DNA from: Triglochin maritima
Taxonomy: Eukaryota > Streptophyta > Magnoliopsida > Alismatales > Juncaginaceae
DNA length: 64,000 nucleotides
Assembly (NCBI GenBank): GCA_963682175.1
Contig: OY821771.1
Location: 33,934,201-33,998,200, forward strand
Direction of reading: 5' to 3'
Of this stretch, positions 43,068-57,200 are shown piece after piece (the stretch's first letter is position 1; every line of letters starts with the position of its first letter). The notes under the pieces are model-generated. The model was not told where the DNA came from. It did not search any database and saw only the letters and a list, made by a program, of their open reading frames with translations. The position numbers and the translations under genes are program-made.

Positions 43068-46000
43068 TCAAGATGAAACAGGTACAAGGTTCAACTCAAG
43101 AGGCCTCAATGCCGCTTGAACTATCTCCTGGACAGTCCGGTTGCGTCGACAGACATCGGATAGGTCCTCCAACGTAGATGTGATTACTGAAATATCTGAA
43201 CCTGATGCTACCTCTGACAGGGCCTTAAGAAAGCTTGAACGTTCCAATTCTGTCAATGCTGTTGATGGTATCAGGGAAATACTGGCTTTTGCCCATTCCA
43301 GCACCTTGATTCCATATGTTCTTGTAAGTGACAATAGGACATATGTCACCTGAAATTGCACTCGCTCAGGATGACTAAAGAGATCGAAGCATTTGTACAA
43401 GGTAAAAGTTGAAAGCTAAAGATCTTAGTTAAGTGCTAACCTCCTCTAATCGAGAAGATGGCAAAGCTCCGGCCATTGAAGCTATCAATATTCTGGTGAG
43501 AGTTGCACCTCGAGGAATCACCACATTGTCAATTATGGACTTGTACTTGTTTCCTTCAGAAGAGTTTGCAAGGTCAAAGACATCGGACAGGAACGTCAAT
43601 ATAGATTTGCAGGCATCTCTGAATAACCAAGGATAATACTTATGTCAGGAAAGATGCATATTTTCTTTAAATGTTGCCAGTGCATGAAGAAAATGATTTT
43701 TTATTGGTACATTTTGAAAAGGAATTCAACAGCATATATCTAATATTTAGCAGCAGTTCAAAAGATGGTATCTACATGAAAAAGCTTTTAGAGAGGTATG
43801 AAGTATTAATAATCATAACAAATTAATTATATAAAACAGCAAGCCCTTTACCAGCAACATGGAAAATGCAACAGACTCAAAGATGTTAAACTATTAGGCT
43901 ATTAGCATCCTGATCTACAAAATCTGTCGATATTCAAAACTATTTGTAAAATATCGTACTTTTTAGTCACAAGACTACATAAACAAGGAAAGAAACATAA
44001 TCTCAATAATATAAATTGAACCTTGCACTTCTGATACATATCTGAAACAAATCAAACAAATAAAAGCATTTAAAGAAACAAAATTACTGCAAAGATGCAA
44101 AAACAAAAACAAAATTAGGTGATTCAAGTGTATTTGCCAATTATTTGCCTATTTCAAAAGCAGTCATGAGATATTTACATCATTAGTTCAAGAATGTGAT
44201 ACATGCGGTCCTAAAATATTGCTCAGTGGATATCTTTTGGATGCGCATTAGCACATACCTAAACAAATATATAAAAATAGACCAAGATTAAACCATAAAG
44301 CCATAAACCTAATGTTTTTCCTTCCCATGTGTGCAAAAACCCTAACACCATAAACCCTTACACCCTCTCCCCAACACCAATAGCTCCTCTCTTGATTTAG
44401 ATTTTCAAACTTTTAACTGTATTCATCAAATTGTTAGTTCTTTCCAATCTACTTAGGTTGACTTTGGATTCATCAAGACGAGAGACCATTTTGAGAGATT
44501 GAACCATCTCAAGAGACGAATTCATCTCTTGAGACGGAATTTCTCAAGAGATTGGGGTTTCTTAAAAATCAAAGCTTTTGACAGTTTCTGGATCTAAAAG
44601 TTGAACTTGTATGGATGTCAAAATCCTTGTAAAATAAAAGCCCATTTTACCCCTCCTTTCTTCCTCCAACTTCCATTAAGCCCAAAAAGAAAAGGCAAAG
44701 TCAAACCTTTTGCACCAACACAAACCCTTCTCGCAGCCAATAACCTCCATGACAGGTTGTCCTTAACACCCAAAAACCCTTTACAGAAACCTCCAATTTA
44801 GGTTCTTCTCACAACCACAAACCCTAGCCCTTCGGAGAGCCAAATCGAACCCAATGATCTAATTGCACAGACCCACGTCACTGTGTTCCAACTTGCCCAG
44901 GCCATCGTTGCTAGACGATTGGGCTTGAAGTCATTATTTCCATTTTCAGTGAAGAATTTCCAGAGGTGGAAGAGAGGAGAGAGAAAAAAGTCCTTGTTAT
45001 AATTCCAAACAGAACTAAACTAGAAATCCTACTCAGTTAAATATGTTATGATGACTGGTATTTCTTTTAAAGTAAAAGCGTAACATTTTTTTATTAGCCA
45101 CGGCTGCAAGGTTAAAAAAACGCACAGTATTAAGTAATATGGATGCCACCCAACATGTAATACGGATGTGTGAGAGATCTGCAGTCAAAACATAGTTCCA
45201 AAACAAGTTCATGCATGCCATCTTTCAAAAGAAAAAGAACCCAACAGAAAAAGAAATTGCAGATCAAAAAGATAGTGTGAGGATAATACTGGAAATAACC
45301 AAGAAAATAAAACACTTCACCACTCCATTTCATTTCACAACAGAAGAATACCGAGGAAATCATTTGGGTGTCACGTCAAGAAACTACTAAGTCAGCATAG
45401 ACCACAAAACTTATGATGGAAAAATATGGGAAGAGACAATTAACGTAAGAATGGGATTGTACCTATGTTGCACAGTGATTCCAATAATTGCACAATCGAT
45501 CAAAGGGGTAAATATTGAAGAAGGTACAAATAAATCAGGGCAGTAACGAATGCACCGTGAAGCCATCAAGAAGCAATCATCTGCTATATCAGGTCTTGCA
45601 GTAAAATCCTATACAGGAATGAATGCGAAGGAGTTGAATAATAATTTCAAAAAACAAAGAACAGTGGCTTCATCATATAAGCACCTGAATCGTTGTCAGA
45701 AGTTTTACAGTGTGTCTAAAGAGACACTCAATTAAACTTTGAAGGTAACTTGCACAAGATGGATCAGACCCAAATATCTGGCATATAAAAATCCAAGTTA
45801 AAAATGCTCGTAGCTCTCATATATGCAAATGGGAACCATCATAAAATAAACATATCGACCTTTATAACTTCACTTGAAAGATATAAGAAGCAAGGTTGAT
45901 TATGTTGTTCATATAATGCCTGCACCTCCTCAAGCATCGCGCCTATTAGAGCACCCATGAACCTTCCACAAGTTCTCACCTTGAGATCAAGATTTAAAAT

Positions 46001-48246
46001 TTTAGCAAGAAAATATATGCATTAGGAATTTCAGTACAAGTGAACAAGTACATTTACTTACAGCATACTTGCAGGCACGGCATAGTGACTCCATTGTCCT
46101 CATGTCCCACGGGCGGCTGCATCATAAAAGAGAACATGTACTCATGTTAAGGCTGTATGGTATGAAAAAAGCACTACATGACAGGATGAATCCTAGATAA
46201 TAGCCAGGATTGGGTCTTACTAATCAAAGATTGTCTTAAATATTGGCCAAAACTTCTGAACTGCATCGGCCACAACAGCAGGAATTTTAACGTACCTGTA
46301 GGTTTGCTTCAAGTAAAAAGGCAAAGTAATAATCAAGACAATACACACTAGTAAGAAAAAAAAACAATCACCTAAAAGTGCAGGCAAGTCGATCAATGTG
46401 GATAGTAAGCTGGCGTGCAAGTACTTGTTGTAGGCCAGCTTCACCTTGATTTGTTAGCTCCTGCCATTTGCAGACGAAGAAAGCAATCAATAGATTTATC
46501 CCAAGTTCTGCACTCCAAAGTTACCAGTATAGTAAGTACCTGCAGTGGGCTTATGGCTGGAAGGCACAGTAATTCCATAGCTTTTTTGGCTTGGTCTAGC
46601 GGAAGTTCTGTGATAACCACGCTGACAGAGAAATGAAAAAAGGTCAACTATATGCTCAGGCTTAAACATCGATATTTGTTCAATCATTTAGAATATGGCC
46701 TCCAGATCAATAACAATTTTGGCCTAAGAAATTAGAAAATAAATCTTCATCAATTAAGCAATACCTCAAAGCTTCGACAAGATGAATAGAGTCACCCGCA
46801 GAAACTTTAAAGCCCCCTTCTCCACTGATCGCAATATGATAGATATGAAAAATACCATCTAATGATCCCAATAACTTCTGCCGACAATCTAAAGAAAGAA
46901 CATTCAAGTTCAGAAAAAAGTAATACATCTAAAGAAATTGCTTATAGTTGAGTTTCACAATTTTAGATAGCAGCAAACAAAACAGCACACATCAAAGTGA
47001 AATGCAAGCAGGTTATATCCCATCACAGATTATGCCTCGCACAAGAAAAACTCGTTGAAGAGTAAAATTATTTTCAACAGAAGCGGAATACAATTTAAAT
47101 TCTTAATGTCATCGGGCAAGTAAAGTACACTTCATTTCTTGGAGGTATGACAGAGGGGCTATTAGCACTTCCTCCTAGAGTACTGATTATTAACCTGGAA
47201 AATACTGAGAGGGATAAATAGATCATGATTTTGGGTAGATGCGTGCCTATAACTTTGGGTTCAGACAATGAGCTAATCCCCACAATGACCAAGTATGACA
47301 GGAATTATAAATGCTTTTACATGCCCATTGGTAAAAATTTGACATCATGTATCGGAGACTTGCAAAAGTAATCCTGATTAAAGCAAACAATGGATGAAGC
47401 ATACTATGAATAGCATAGATAAGTCTGACTTAAATACACAAGAAAGAGCTCCTCACCTTCCTTCACCTAATGTAACAATAACTTTTATCAAGATCCCCAG
47501 CTCTACTGATTTTTTCACACATGTTGCTTTAACAAGGTATAGCAATAAATATTGTCAAAATTAATAATAAGCACCTTCACATATATACTTGAAAGCAAGA
47601 GATGCAGCTGCAGAAGACTCTTCAGATGCGCTCATCCCTTTCGTGAGAACATCTACAATAGCAGGCAAGTGGGATAGTTCTGGTGGAGCCGCATCAAGCC
47701 ACTTTGCATATGCACCAATGGTGGAGCAGGCTAAACAATTAAATACCACAAAACAAAAATTAGAAATAACGACTAAAAACGAATGCTACATTAAATATGA
47801 ATTTTGTGTAATAATGTGTATCTCACTTGTTTGTAATAGCTGGGGTTGATAAGGAAGCTTAGGAAGCAAGGATATAACCTGCATAAGAACCACCAAAGTT
47901 GAACATATTGAACTTCTCACTGCAGACATTTTTGTATCTTTAAAGTCAAACTATATCTTCCCATTCCAACCACAAACAATTGAAATTCTCATCCCAACCA
48001 TCCCAACAAGAAGAAACCAGCATTCACATCAAGCCACCAATTACCAATAACACTGAAAGTAGAAACTGATCCTAATCAATGATCCTCAAGTTATTCGATC
48101 ATTAAAAAATCATCAAACTAGTCTTTTGTTAACTTACTAATCTAGAATTAAATTTTCCATGAAATAAATGTAAAATCTAATGCTGAAATATCTTTCTAGA
48201 ATAAGATCTCAAAGTGAAAATAAACTGATAAATACAGAAAGGAATA

Positions 48247-48289
<43 letters not shown>

Positions 48290-51200
48290 TTCCGGTCATA
48301 CCTGGGGCATTATTTCAGATTCTCGAATAGGAACAGACTTAGCTATAGACTGTATGCAGTAAAGAACAGCCTCTATAGGTTGCCATTCACAGATTTCATC
48401 ATTTCCGTGATTGCCTATTACCTGAAACCCATAAGAAACAAACAACCATTATGGGAGCACCCAAGTCATTCTAATTTGCATATCTTCTTCAATTGTTCCA
48501 AGAAAATCCATATACACAAAAGGAAACACAAAAAGAGGATTACCATGGTTATTCTTGCAAACAAAAGGACTCCCATGACTAACAAATCTAAACAGTTACC
48601 TCTTACAGCGGTGAAAAGGAAGCGTAAAAAGAGCAGGGGGGAAATACAGAACATGGCCAAAACAAAACAATACCCATCCCTGCATGCTGAAGCACAAGCG
48701 GCAAAGAACATTTAAGCATTGGGAGGGAGGACATCGCCAAAAATCCTACTCTATAGGAGGTGGTAAAAACTAAGCTAGCGTTTCGAAATACATTTAATGA
48801 GTAACATTTTGTAAAAATCTTATTTTTCTAAAACTTGAATTTTAAGAAGTGATTTTTCAATGTTTGTCTGGATGACATTGATTTTGCTTGTCAAACTTTA
48901 CTAAAATACCCTTTTGAGATCAAAATAAGCCAACAATTGTCCAGTCCAATAAGTATAGTTTTATAATACTTCAAAGTAGAGTGTTTTTGTCATTATTTAA
49001 TGGAAATATTCAAAATTAATAGTATTAACTAGAAAACAATACACATTTTGTTTAATCAAATAAAATGGCCACTAAATTTCAAGTCTTGACATGACACGTC
49101 CTCACACAATTTAAAAAAAATACAAACTTCAATTCCTCTTGCATGTTTATTTAAACAAATAATGATCAGGACTGAACATAAACCACTAGACCAAATCAGA
49201 AAGAAAAGAACAAAGATGAGAAAATAAATAGAAACTAGAAAGACAGTTGAAAAATGAAAATGGCCACTGATAACCTTCAACCAGACCAGTCATCGGTAAA
49301 CGAAGTAAACCCAAGTCTACAACCCAGATCAACCATTATAAGAAAATACATTCCACATGCAAACTCTGATTTCCTTACATACTGACTGCGATCATGAAAT
49401 AAAGGTTGTCCTGAGCATTAATGAAGATGGTCAGAGATGTATTTTGATTCTGGCCCAGCAGGTTACATTGACTTCTCTATGATATACCACACCAACTGCA
49501 AGCACCTCTAAGTTCTACAAGGGCCTTTTGTGTTCAGAGAAACAACATCTGGACCCACTTCCACTAGCCCTACTTGATTCCATTAATAGAACCTTCATAT
49601 ACATTCTCAAAAACAGCAGCATGCTTGTTGAACAAAATAAAACTAAAAGGAATTCCAGATAAGAATCTACCATGGCAATATCACTGAAGAAACATTCGCT
49701 AGCTAAATCAGTCATTAGATTTCAAAAGGATTTCAATGAAGGCACTGATAGACTAACCAATATCTGTACTGCAGGCCTCATGCATTTCCCATATTAATGA
49801 TGGAAAAAACCCGAAAGGCTGAGGAAAAATGTGTTTACAGTGGGTTGGGGTCTGGGGGGCAGATAGGGATGATTAACATCATCATTACTCAGGAAAACCA
49901 ACTCACACAGATCAGCATGAATAACTAGGTAGTCTAGGAAGGCAAGAAATACACAAGTGCCTTGAAATTAAGTTCAGTTAAAACATGCCCAAAGTGATAT
50001 GCATTCAATAGGATCAAAGATTTAGGTTTTCAATAAGAACGATTCACCTGCAAAAGCTTCATATAGAGAATCTTTAACGTTGCTTCACCTCCGAGAACTG
50101 AAGTTGCATCATCTAGGATATCGCTGACCGCTACCGGGATAAATTGTAAATTCAATCAACAATATTAGGATCAAAAAGATTGAATATCAACAGAGAAAAG
50201 AGAACATTTGTTTATTTTCTAACAAATGACACGACAAGACACTTGTAGAACACAAGCTAATGACAATTCTTAACTATTTGTCAACATGTATGCAAACTCA
50301 CATAATAGTGTAAAATACAAAGACCAGTTGAAGAAATGCTGGAACCTTTACTCGGAGACCACCCACTAATTCGTAAATAAAAGAACATTTCTGCCAGGAA
50401 GGCAAGCGAGCTTTTCTCAAGATATCCAATTTTCAATTGTATCTTTTATTCTGTTCCAAACGTAGACCAAAAACAAACGCTAGGTTTTAATGGCTTGTTG
50501 TGTATCCATACCATATCTTGTATGCTTGAAATCCTTCAGGTCTTCCCTTGAAAGGTTTTGATAATCTTGTGGATATTGAACTCGAAAAATAACCTGCATC
50601 ACCCAGGCGTAGATTCAAAAAATTTAACTCCTAGTGTATAAGTGGGAAGAAAATGTGTTTTGCTGTCCAAATATTATGACAAGAAATTTCAAAACACAAT
50701 AACAATATTATTAGGGTTGTAAATGGGTTGGGTAAAAACCGTTTAACCGTCCTAACTGAACCGACAGGTAGGATCACAGGTTGTGAAAATCATAACCGTT
50801 TAATAAATGGACGGATAAGGTTACATGATTTAACCCGTCCGTTTAACCGTTTAACCGTGAAACATAATGAATATATATAATATTTTGTTATATATACTAT
50901 ATACATATAATTGTTTGTATTGTGTGGATGTTTGATGTTTTATATGAATTTGGGAGTTTTGGATTATAAAATTATGGATGTTATGATGTTTTTAACAAGT
51001 TTGACAAGTTTTTATCCATTTACTCAACTCTTATATCAATTTTAGTATCCATTAACTTTTAACCATTTAACCGTCCAAAACCGTTTAATTAAATTAAACG
51101 GGGAGGTTCATGTGTAGAGGTAAAAATAAACGGGTTTCAAACCGAACCGCGAACCGTTTAATTAGGCAGGTAGGGTCATGAGTAAACCATATAACTGCCC

Positions 51201-54200
51201 ACGAACCGCCTATTTACAGCCCTAAATATTATATAACGTTTTCAGCTTTAACTGAACACAAAGAATAAAATTGTAATCACAGAAGGATATCCACATAGCC
51301 TACCAAGGATACAAGTAACTCAAAAGTCGAGCGAAATAATAACAGCCTCTGATTGCTCTCAGCTTCCAATGTCCCATTAGGCCCATTTGATGAGTATGAT
51401 TCCCTGCAACATAAAATCTAAAGATCCACTTCATGTTCTCAAATACAAACATGCACACGGAATCTATGTCAGTTCGGAGAATGCACCTTCTTGTCAAGAT
51501 AATCTGAAGATGATGCCAGAAGTTGTACGTCATTGAAGAAATATCATACTCAGGATGTGAAGCAACTTCAAGTAATGCTTGCACAATCAGCATAGATTCC
51601 TCTGAACCTGAGTATAAGGACGAAGTCAACAGTGGTATAATCATCCAATATATGTCTAATTAAAAACCAAACATTTGCTTTCATAAACTGTTGCACCTCA
51701 ACCTCATAGACCTTGTAAAGAAAATGGTGGAAGATTTGTAAAAAAAAACCAGGTTAACTCAATCAGATCAATTATTATGGAATACCTGCAGCAATCAATT
51801 CAACGTATGACTCTCCCATGTCAGAAAATAATCGAGCAATAGCCTTCACATCTTCCTCATCCTGATACATCAAAAATAACACTAACACCAATCACACACA
51901 CATATATAGTGATAGAAATGAAGAAAGATGGGACAGATGAATTGGTCATCTTGTACCCGCAACTTGCAAGAGATGTTTATATGAACTATAGAAATTTAAC
52001 CATATATTTGCAAACTTAAACATGAAATGAGTTTATAAATTCACATTAGAGATCTTTCACTATAAGTAAATATAAAAAACAACATTAAATTATGAAGTAA
52101 TATAAATAAATGATAACTGGTGACTTGGGAATTTTGTTAAATTACTGCAATCTTATCCAAGACGATTTCCCAGTAAAAGAATATAAACTTGAAGACTTGG
52201 ACAAGGAAGAGAAATTTTCAATTAAGGTTTACCTTTATAATCTTTTATGTATCATCACGAATTGGACATTGTCAATTAGATAATAACATAATAATATAAT
52301 ATACAGGAAAACTATAACAGAGCAACACCATGTATGATGTAGTAACCAAATATTTGACGTTCCAGCCATAGATACAGGAACATACAGGCAAATTGATAGG
52401 ATACTTAAAGATTTGATGTCCTGGGCACAAGATATAGGCATATAAAGGCAAATTGATAGGATACCTTAGAGACATCTTTAACCTGTGCTTTGAGGTCCAT
52501 AACACGAGGAACAAGTACTTGAATGAGAGGCATCTGTGCTGCAAGACCACCAGAACCACTAGATACTGTATAATGTATCAACTCTGAAATCACTGCATAT
52601 CAAAGCAAGAACATCTCAACAAGTTCAACAAAACATTTCTTGAATTCACATGCCTCACAAGAAGGCGAAGATCATAATGAAATGATTTGTGAAATCTGAT
52701 CCTATTCGCTACATGTAAATTGGCATGAACTTCTCTTAACTTATGTACAATAATGTTTACCCACTTCAGCTTGATCGGCAATTTAGAAGGGTATATCTAG
52801 AAGTATGGCCGCATTAGTAAGGGTGCAGGCACTCTTTGCTGCATCTTCTCCGGATATAGATGCAAGCAAGAGAGCACCATACATGTACAGTAGGCCGGTC
52901 AAATTAAGCTTATGTTATGCTCTGCCACATGCTCAAGATCAGCTCAATTTGACTCGGCTTGTGGTCAGCTTCCCTCATAATGAGCCGACCACGAGCTGTT
53001 TCTCTTATTGAACCGAGTTTGGCATGCTACACTTGCTAAACGACTTGCTATATAGATTGCTTGATAAGCTATATATTTACTTACATACAGACACTATATT
53101 TGATACGATCTATTTGTTTGGGGTTTCGGAATGATATATTTGTTTCAAGCTTAAGAATGAAATGTTTGTTTCTTGTGTGGAACATGATATATCGATTCTG
53201 GTTCAGGAATAATGTATTTTCTTTTGGCTTAGATCTTAGTACATGATATATTTGTTTGTTTTTACTTAGGGATGAGATTTGTTTTTAGTACTGGTCTACA
53301 TATGATAGCTAATAATTTTGCTTCTGATCTAGGGCAAGATTCATGTATATAAGCAGGTGAGTGAGCAAGAAGCTGATAGCAAGAATACTTTGAGGTGATA
53401 CAAGCCTCATTAAAGCTGGAGATGAGCTAAGCCAATTTCATCTTCGAGCAACACTAACAAGCTGATATTGTCACGCTAAGCTCATCCAAAGTCAACATGT
53501 TTACATCCTATCTACAAAAATGTAGAGAGACATTTCAACTTATACAAAGGAAAGTTTATTTCAGCAATTGTTACCATTCACAGATGCCTCCAGTAGTTGC
53601 TCTGAATGCAAACAAGAAAGGGCCATGTGAACCAGAGGGTGGGAAGCGAGAAAAGAAGCAGAGATGCTGAAAACCAATTAACATGGTCCATAAGACAGAA
53701 TATAGATTATTTCGAGTTCAGATAGCAAGAACATATAACTGAAATGGGTAAGAGAAGAACAAAGATGGACATGGAATTTGAGCTTCTTTTTTTCAAACGG
53801 TGTAAATAAAATTGTATTAAAGAGGAAAAATAAACTGTAGAAGAGAGCCCGATAAACCCCACAGAGGGGGCCCAGGACTGAAATTTGAGCTGTTAAAGCA
53901 TGCACATCCAGACATGGATACCAAGATGCCTGTGATGCTACCTTCTCGTATTTAACATATACTCAATATAGGTATATATAATTTTACATATATAAGATTT
54001 ATGAGAACACAAACTGGGGGAAAAGTGGCACCCGCTACTTAGTCGAAGCCATGAAGCCAAAGCCTCCAGAATCTGTCAAACCAACAAAAAAAGGTTAACC
54101 TACTACAGAGCCTCCATGACATCACAATGCACAAGTAATTTTTATATACATATAATTCATATCACAGTATATTAGCATTGAATTTAAGGAACTTCTCTTT

Positions 54201-57200
54201 TGGGCTAACATTAGTGAGGCACTGAGGCATTTCTGTATAATGTCTACTGGTTTTATACTCTCATAATCTCATTCCATTAACAAAAATTGTTTAAGAAGGG
54301 AAAAAAGATCAAAAGCATCAATACGCCCTGTCGAGTTCCATATTCAGTTTGGCTACACATTTGCTCTGATAAAAAGAAATGCTTCTGACTGACTTTCATA
54401 ACGTCAATTTATCTACTGGCAATAGCCTTACTTCCTTCTCATTATGGTTGCATAAATCTCAAGTGGTCCTCATAAGGCGAAGTATGTATCACATGCTTTA
54501 TACCAGAAAAAGGGTCTACTTAGTATACAAAAGTATGAGGTTGATTAGTGACCATTGTCGTAACAAAAGTGACCGCAAGAAGTTATTTTGTAGTATACAA
54601 AAACCAAAGTATGCCACATGATGATTGTATCTTTATGTTCTATCAGTTGGTCATGATTTTCTTTATGCTTAAGCAAGTTATCACACATGAATGACTGATC
54701 TAGAAGCAGAGCATACAGCATTCAGTCTGATATCTAGTACGGAAGGGAAGGATGACTGCATCCGTAAAGGCATTAACAGTTTATGTAAGGTTGGATACCA
54801 CTTCTATTGCACTGGCCATTGAGCATGGTGTTGCTGGAGCCCCATATATATACAACGGACAAAGGGTGAAATTTAAGTTGTAGTGTTGTGAAGGATCTCC
54901 AGTAAGTTCAAACATGTCCTGAGCAACACCTCACATCGATCTGTAACAAGTTTAGCTAATGCTAGGGGAGGAGAGAATGTAATATGAATTTTTTTTACAG
55001 AGAAGTAGAATAGTATTGGCAAATTGAAGTCAATAGATCTGTAAAAAGTGAGGTATTTCTAGATTTGGCAAGAGGCATACTTTGCTGTTTTTGACATTAC
55101 AGATTTGAGTGCCTTACACTAGAACAAGTTCAAAAGGATTGGTTCATTCCAAATCGAGCCTTTATGCATTTGACCGTTAAACACCAGCCACCATGGCACC
55201 ATCTTAATTGCAAGTTGTAGCTCATGGTCTAGGAAGGTCCCATCTTACTCTTAGAAAACATAAGCCAGTGTAATCAGCAGACCATTTAGGTAAGTATAGG
55301 TACCAAACAAACCATTTTTTTAAAAATAAAGTACAAGCAAAATAAATGATCAATCACCTGTTCTTTGAAGTCCTCAAATCTTAAACAATGTGTCAAGAGA
55401 TTTAAAGCAACTTCGGCTGAAGAAACAAGTTCTTTTTCAAATTGGCGACGTCTTTCAGGCCGAGCAGCTATCTTGTGGCTAAAAGCTTCCTATTTGCAAT
55501 AAATATACATCAGAAACCTTATCTTAACATTTCAAATATGGTGGTAATTGTGTTTATTAGTTGTTGAAACAAACTGTAAACAAAAACTAAATGGTTCAAC
55601 TAACACAATGAAAAATTAAATATTGAATCTTGAAAATGACCTCCTAGTCCTAGAACAGAAGCCCATAATAAAATGATCATAAAATCAGTTTTTCCGGACC
55701 TATTAATCAAACTTGAAAGCTGGACTGTATTTATTAATAGTGTTAAATTTTACTAATATTAGCTTTTGACATAATGGACTAAATAAAAGTGCCTATATCA
55801 TGTACACTTTTTATTATTGTGAAATGGCAGAAAATCAGTACCCTTTTAGATCAAGAGTTGGTAAGAAACAGACTATTATAGAAGGGTAAAGCTGCATAAC
55901 CCTCAACGTCTTAGGTGAAAAGGTAAAAAATAACGACGTGAATCCTTTTAAAGATTTTTCAACATAATCGGAGCGTATATTTTTCCATGAAATACCAAAA
56001 ACTTGGCCCTAATGTTTCGAAGGAAACTCAACGCAAATCAGAATGACACTCATAAAACTTAATACATCTTACAAATCAAAATTGAAAGCTTCCTTGTGAC
56101 TAGGAGACTCAAGAATTTTGATGGAAAATATTAAACCATAGATGTAAGAAATTAAATAAACTAAACATAGTTATTGATACTACACCTGTGGCAAGACCGT
56201 TAAAAGCTCAAGGAAGCTCAATATGTATTCAGGATGAGAATTCATCTCATCTTTAAGCCAATTCACGATGCCACCACCTCCCCAGTCTTCTAAAGTGACA
56301 TGGACGGCAAGAGCAGATACTGCAATACAAATCTGTAGATGAATCAACAGCATGTTAATTTTGACATAAAGAAGACATAGTCAGAAGAAAAGGGTAATTG
56401 TGCAAATAGACCTGAGTTCTGACTTTTGCAGGTCCTTTGTCAAATTTCTTCAGCAAATTCTGCAATCAATTAGAATTACAAAACATAACCTCCACACAAA
56501 AATCCAAAATGTTTCATAGATATATAATAGATCACGATTGAAAAACAAGTTAAATGTACGGAACCCTTTGGCATATTACTCATAATAACAATAAAAAGAG
56601 TAGATGGTAATGAAAATGAAAATGAAAAATGGGTTTATCAACATAAAGTAAATCCACTCTATCAATTTCCCATGGGTCAAAGATTAAACAGCTTTTCTGC
56701 ATTTGGATTGTCATGGACTAAATCAAAATTGTTATTTAAAGTCTAAACTATCTGCATCATGGTTATGAAAACCGGACCGGCCAGTCCAACCGGTTGCCAA
56801 TCCGGTCCGGTAACCCCCCCCCCCCCCCCCCCCCAAAAAAACCCGTGTTTGTGATTGAACCGGCGGTTCGACTCCAATTGAACCTCTGAACATTTGAACC
56901 TTTGAGAATTCCGGTTCGACGTCCGGTTCTAATTATTTTAGAAAACCATGATCTGCATTTTTATTTATTGTGAAATGTAGTAGATGGTTGATTGCGCTTT
57001 GCACCAACGGACCACCCCATACCCGGTTAAAAAATAAATGCCTTTTTTTATTAACAGGGGTAAGGGTTGCGTACATTTAACCCCCTTAACCCGCCCAAGT
57101 GGGAGCCTACATTGAGGCTCTGGCTCATGTTGACTATACAGTAAATCCACAATGCAATAAAGTGGAAATATTAAATCATCCTTGTAAACATGGTTAAAGG

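Noticed and set aside
48248..48715. Poly-glycine ORF
   Set aside because: It arises from the G39 tract, antisense to transportin coding exon 15.
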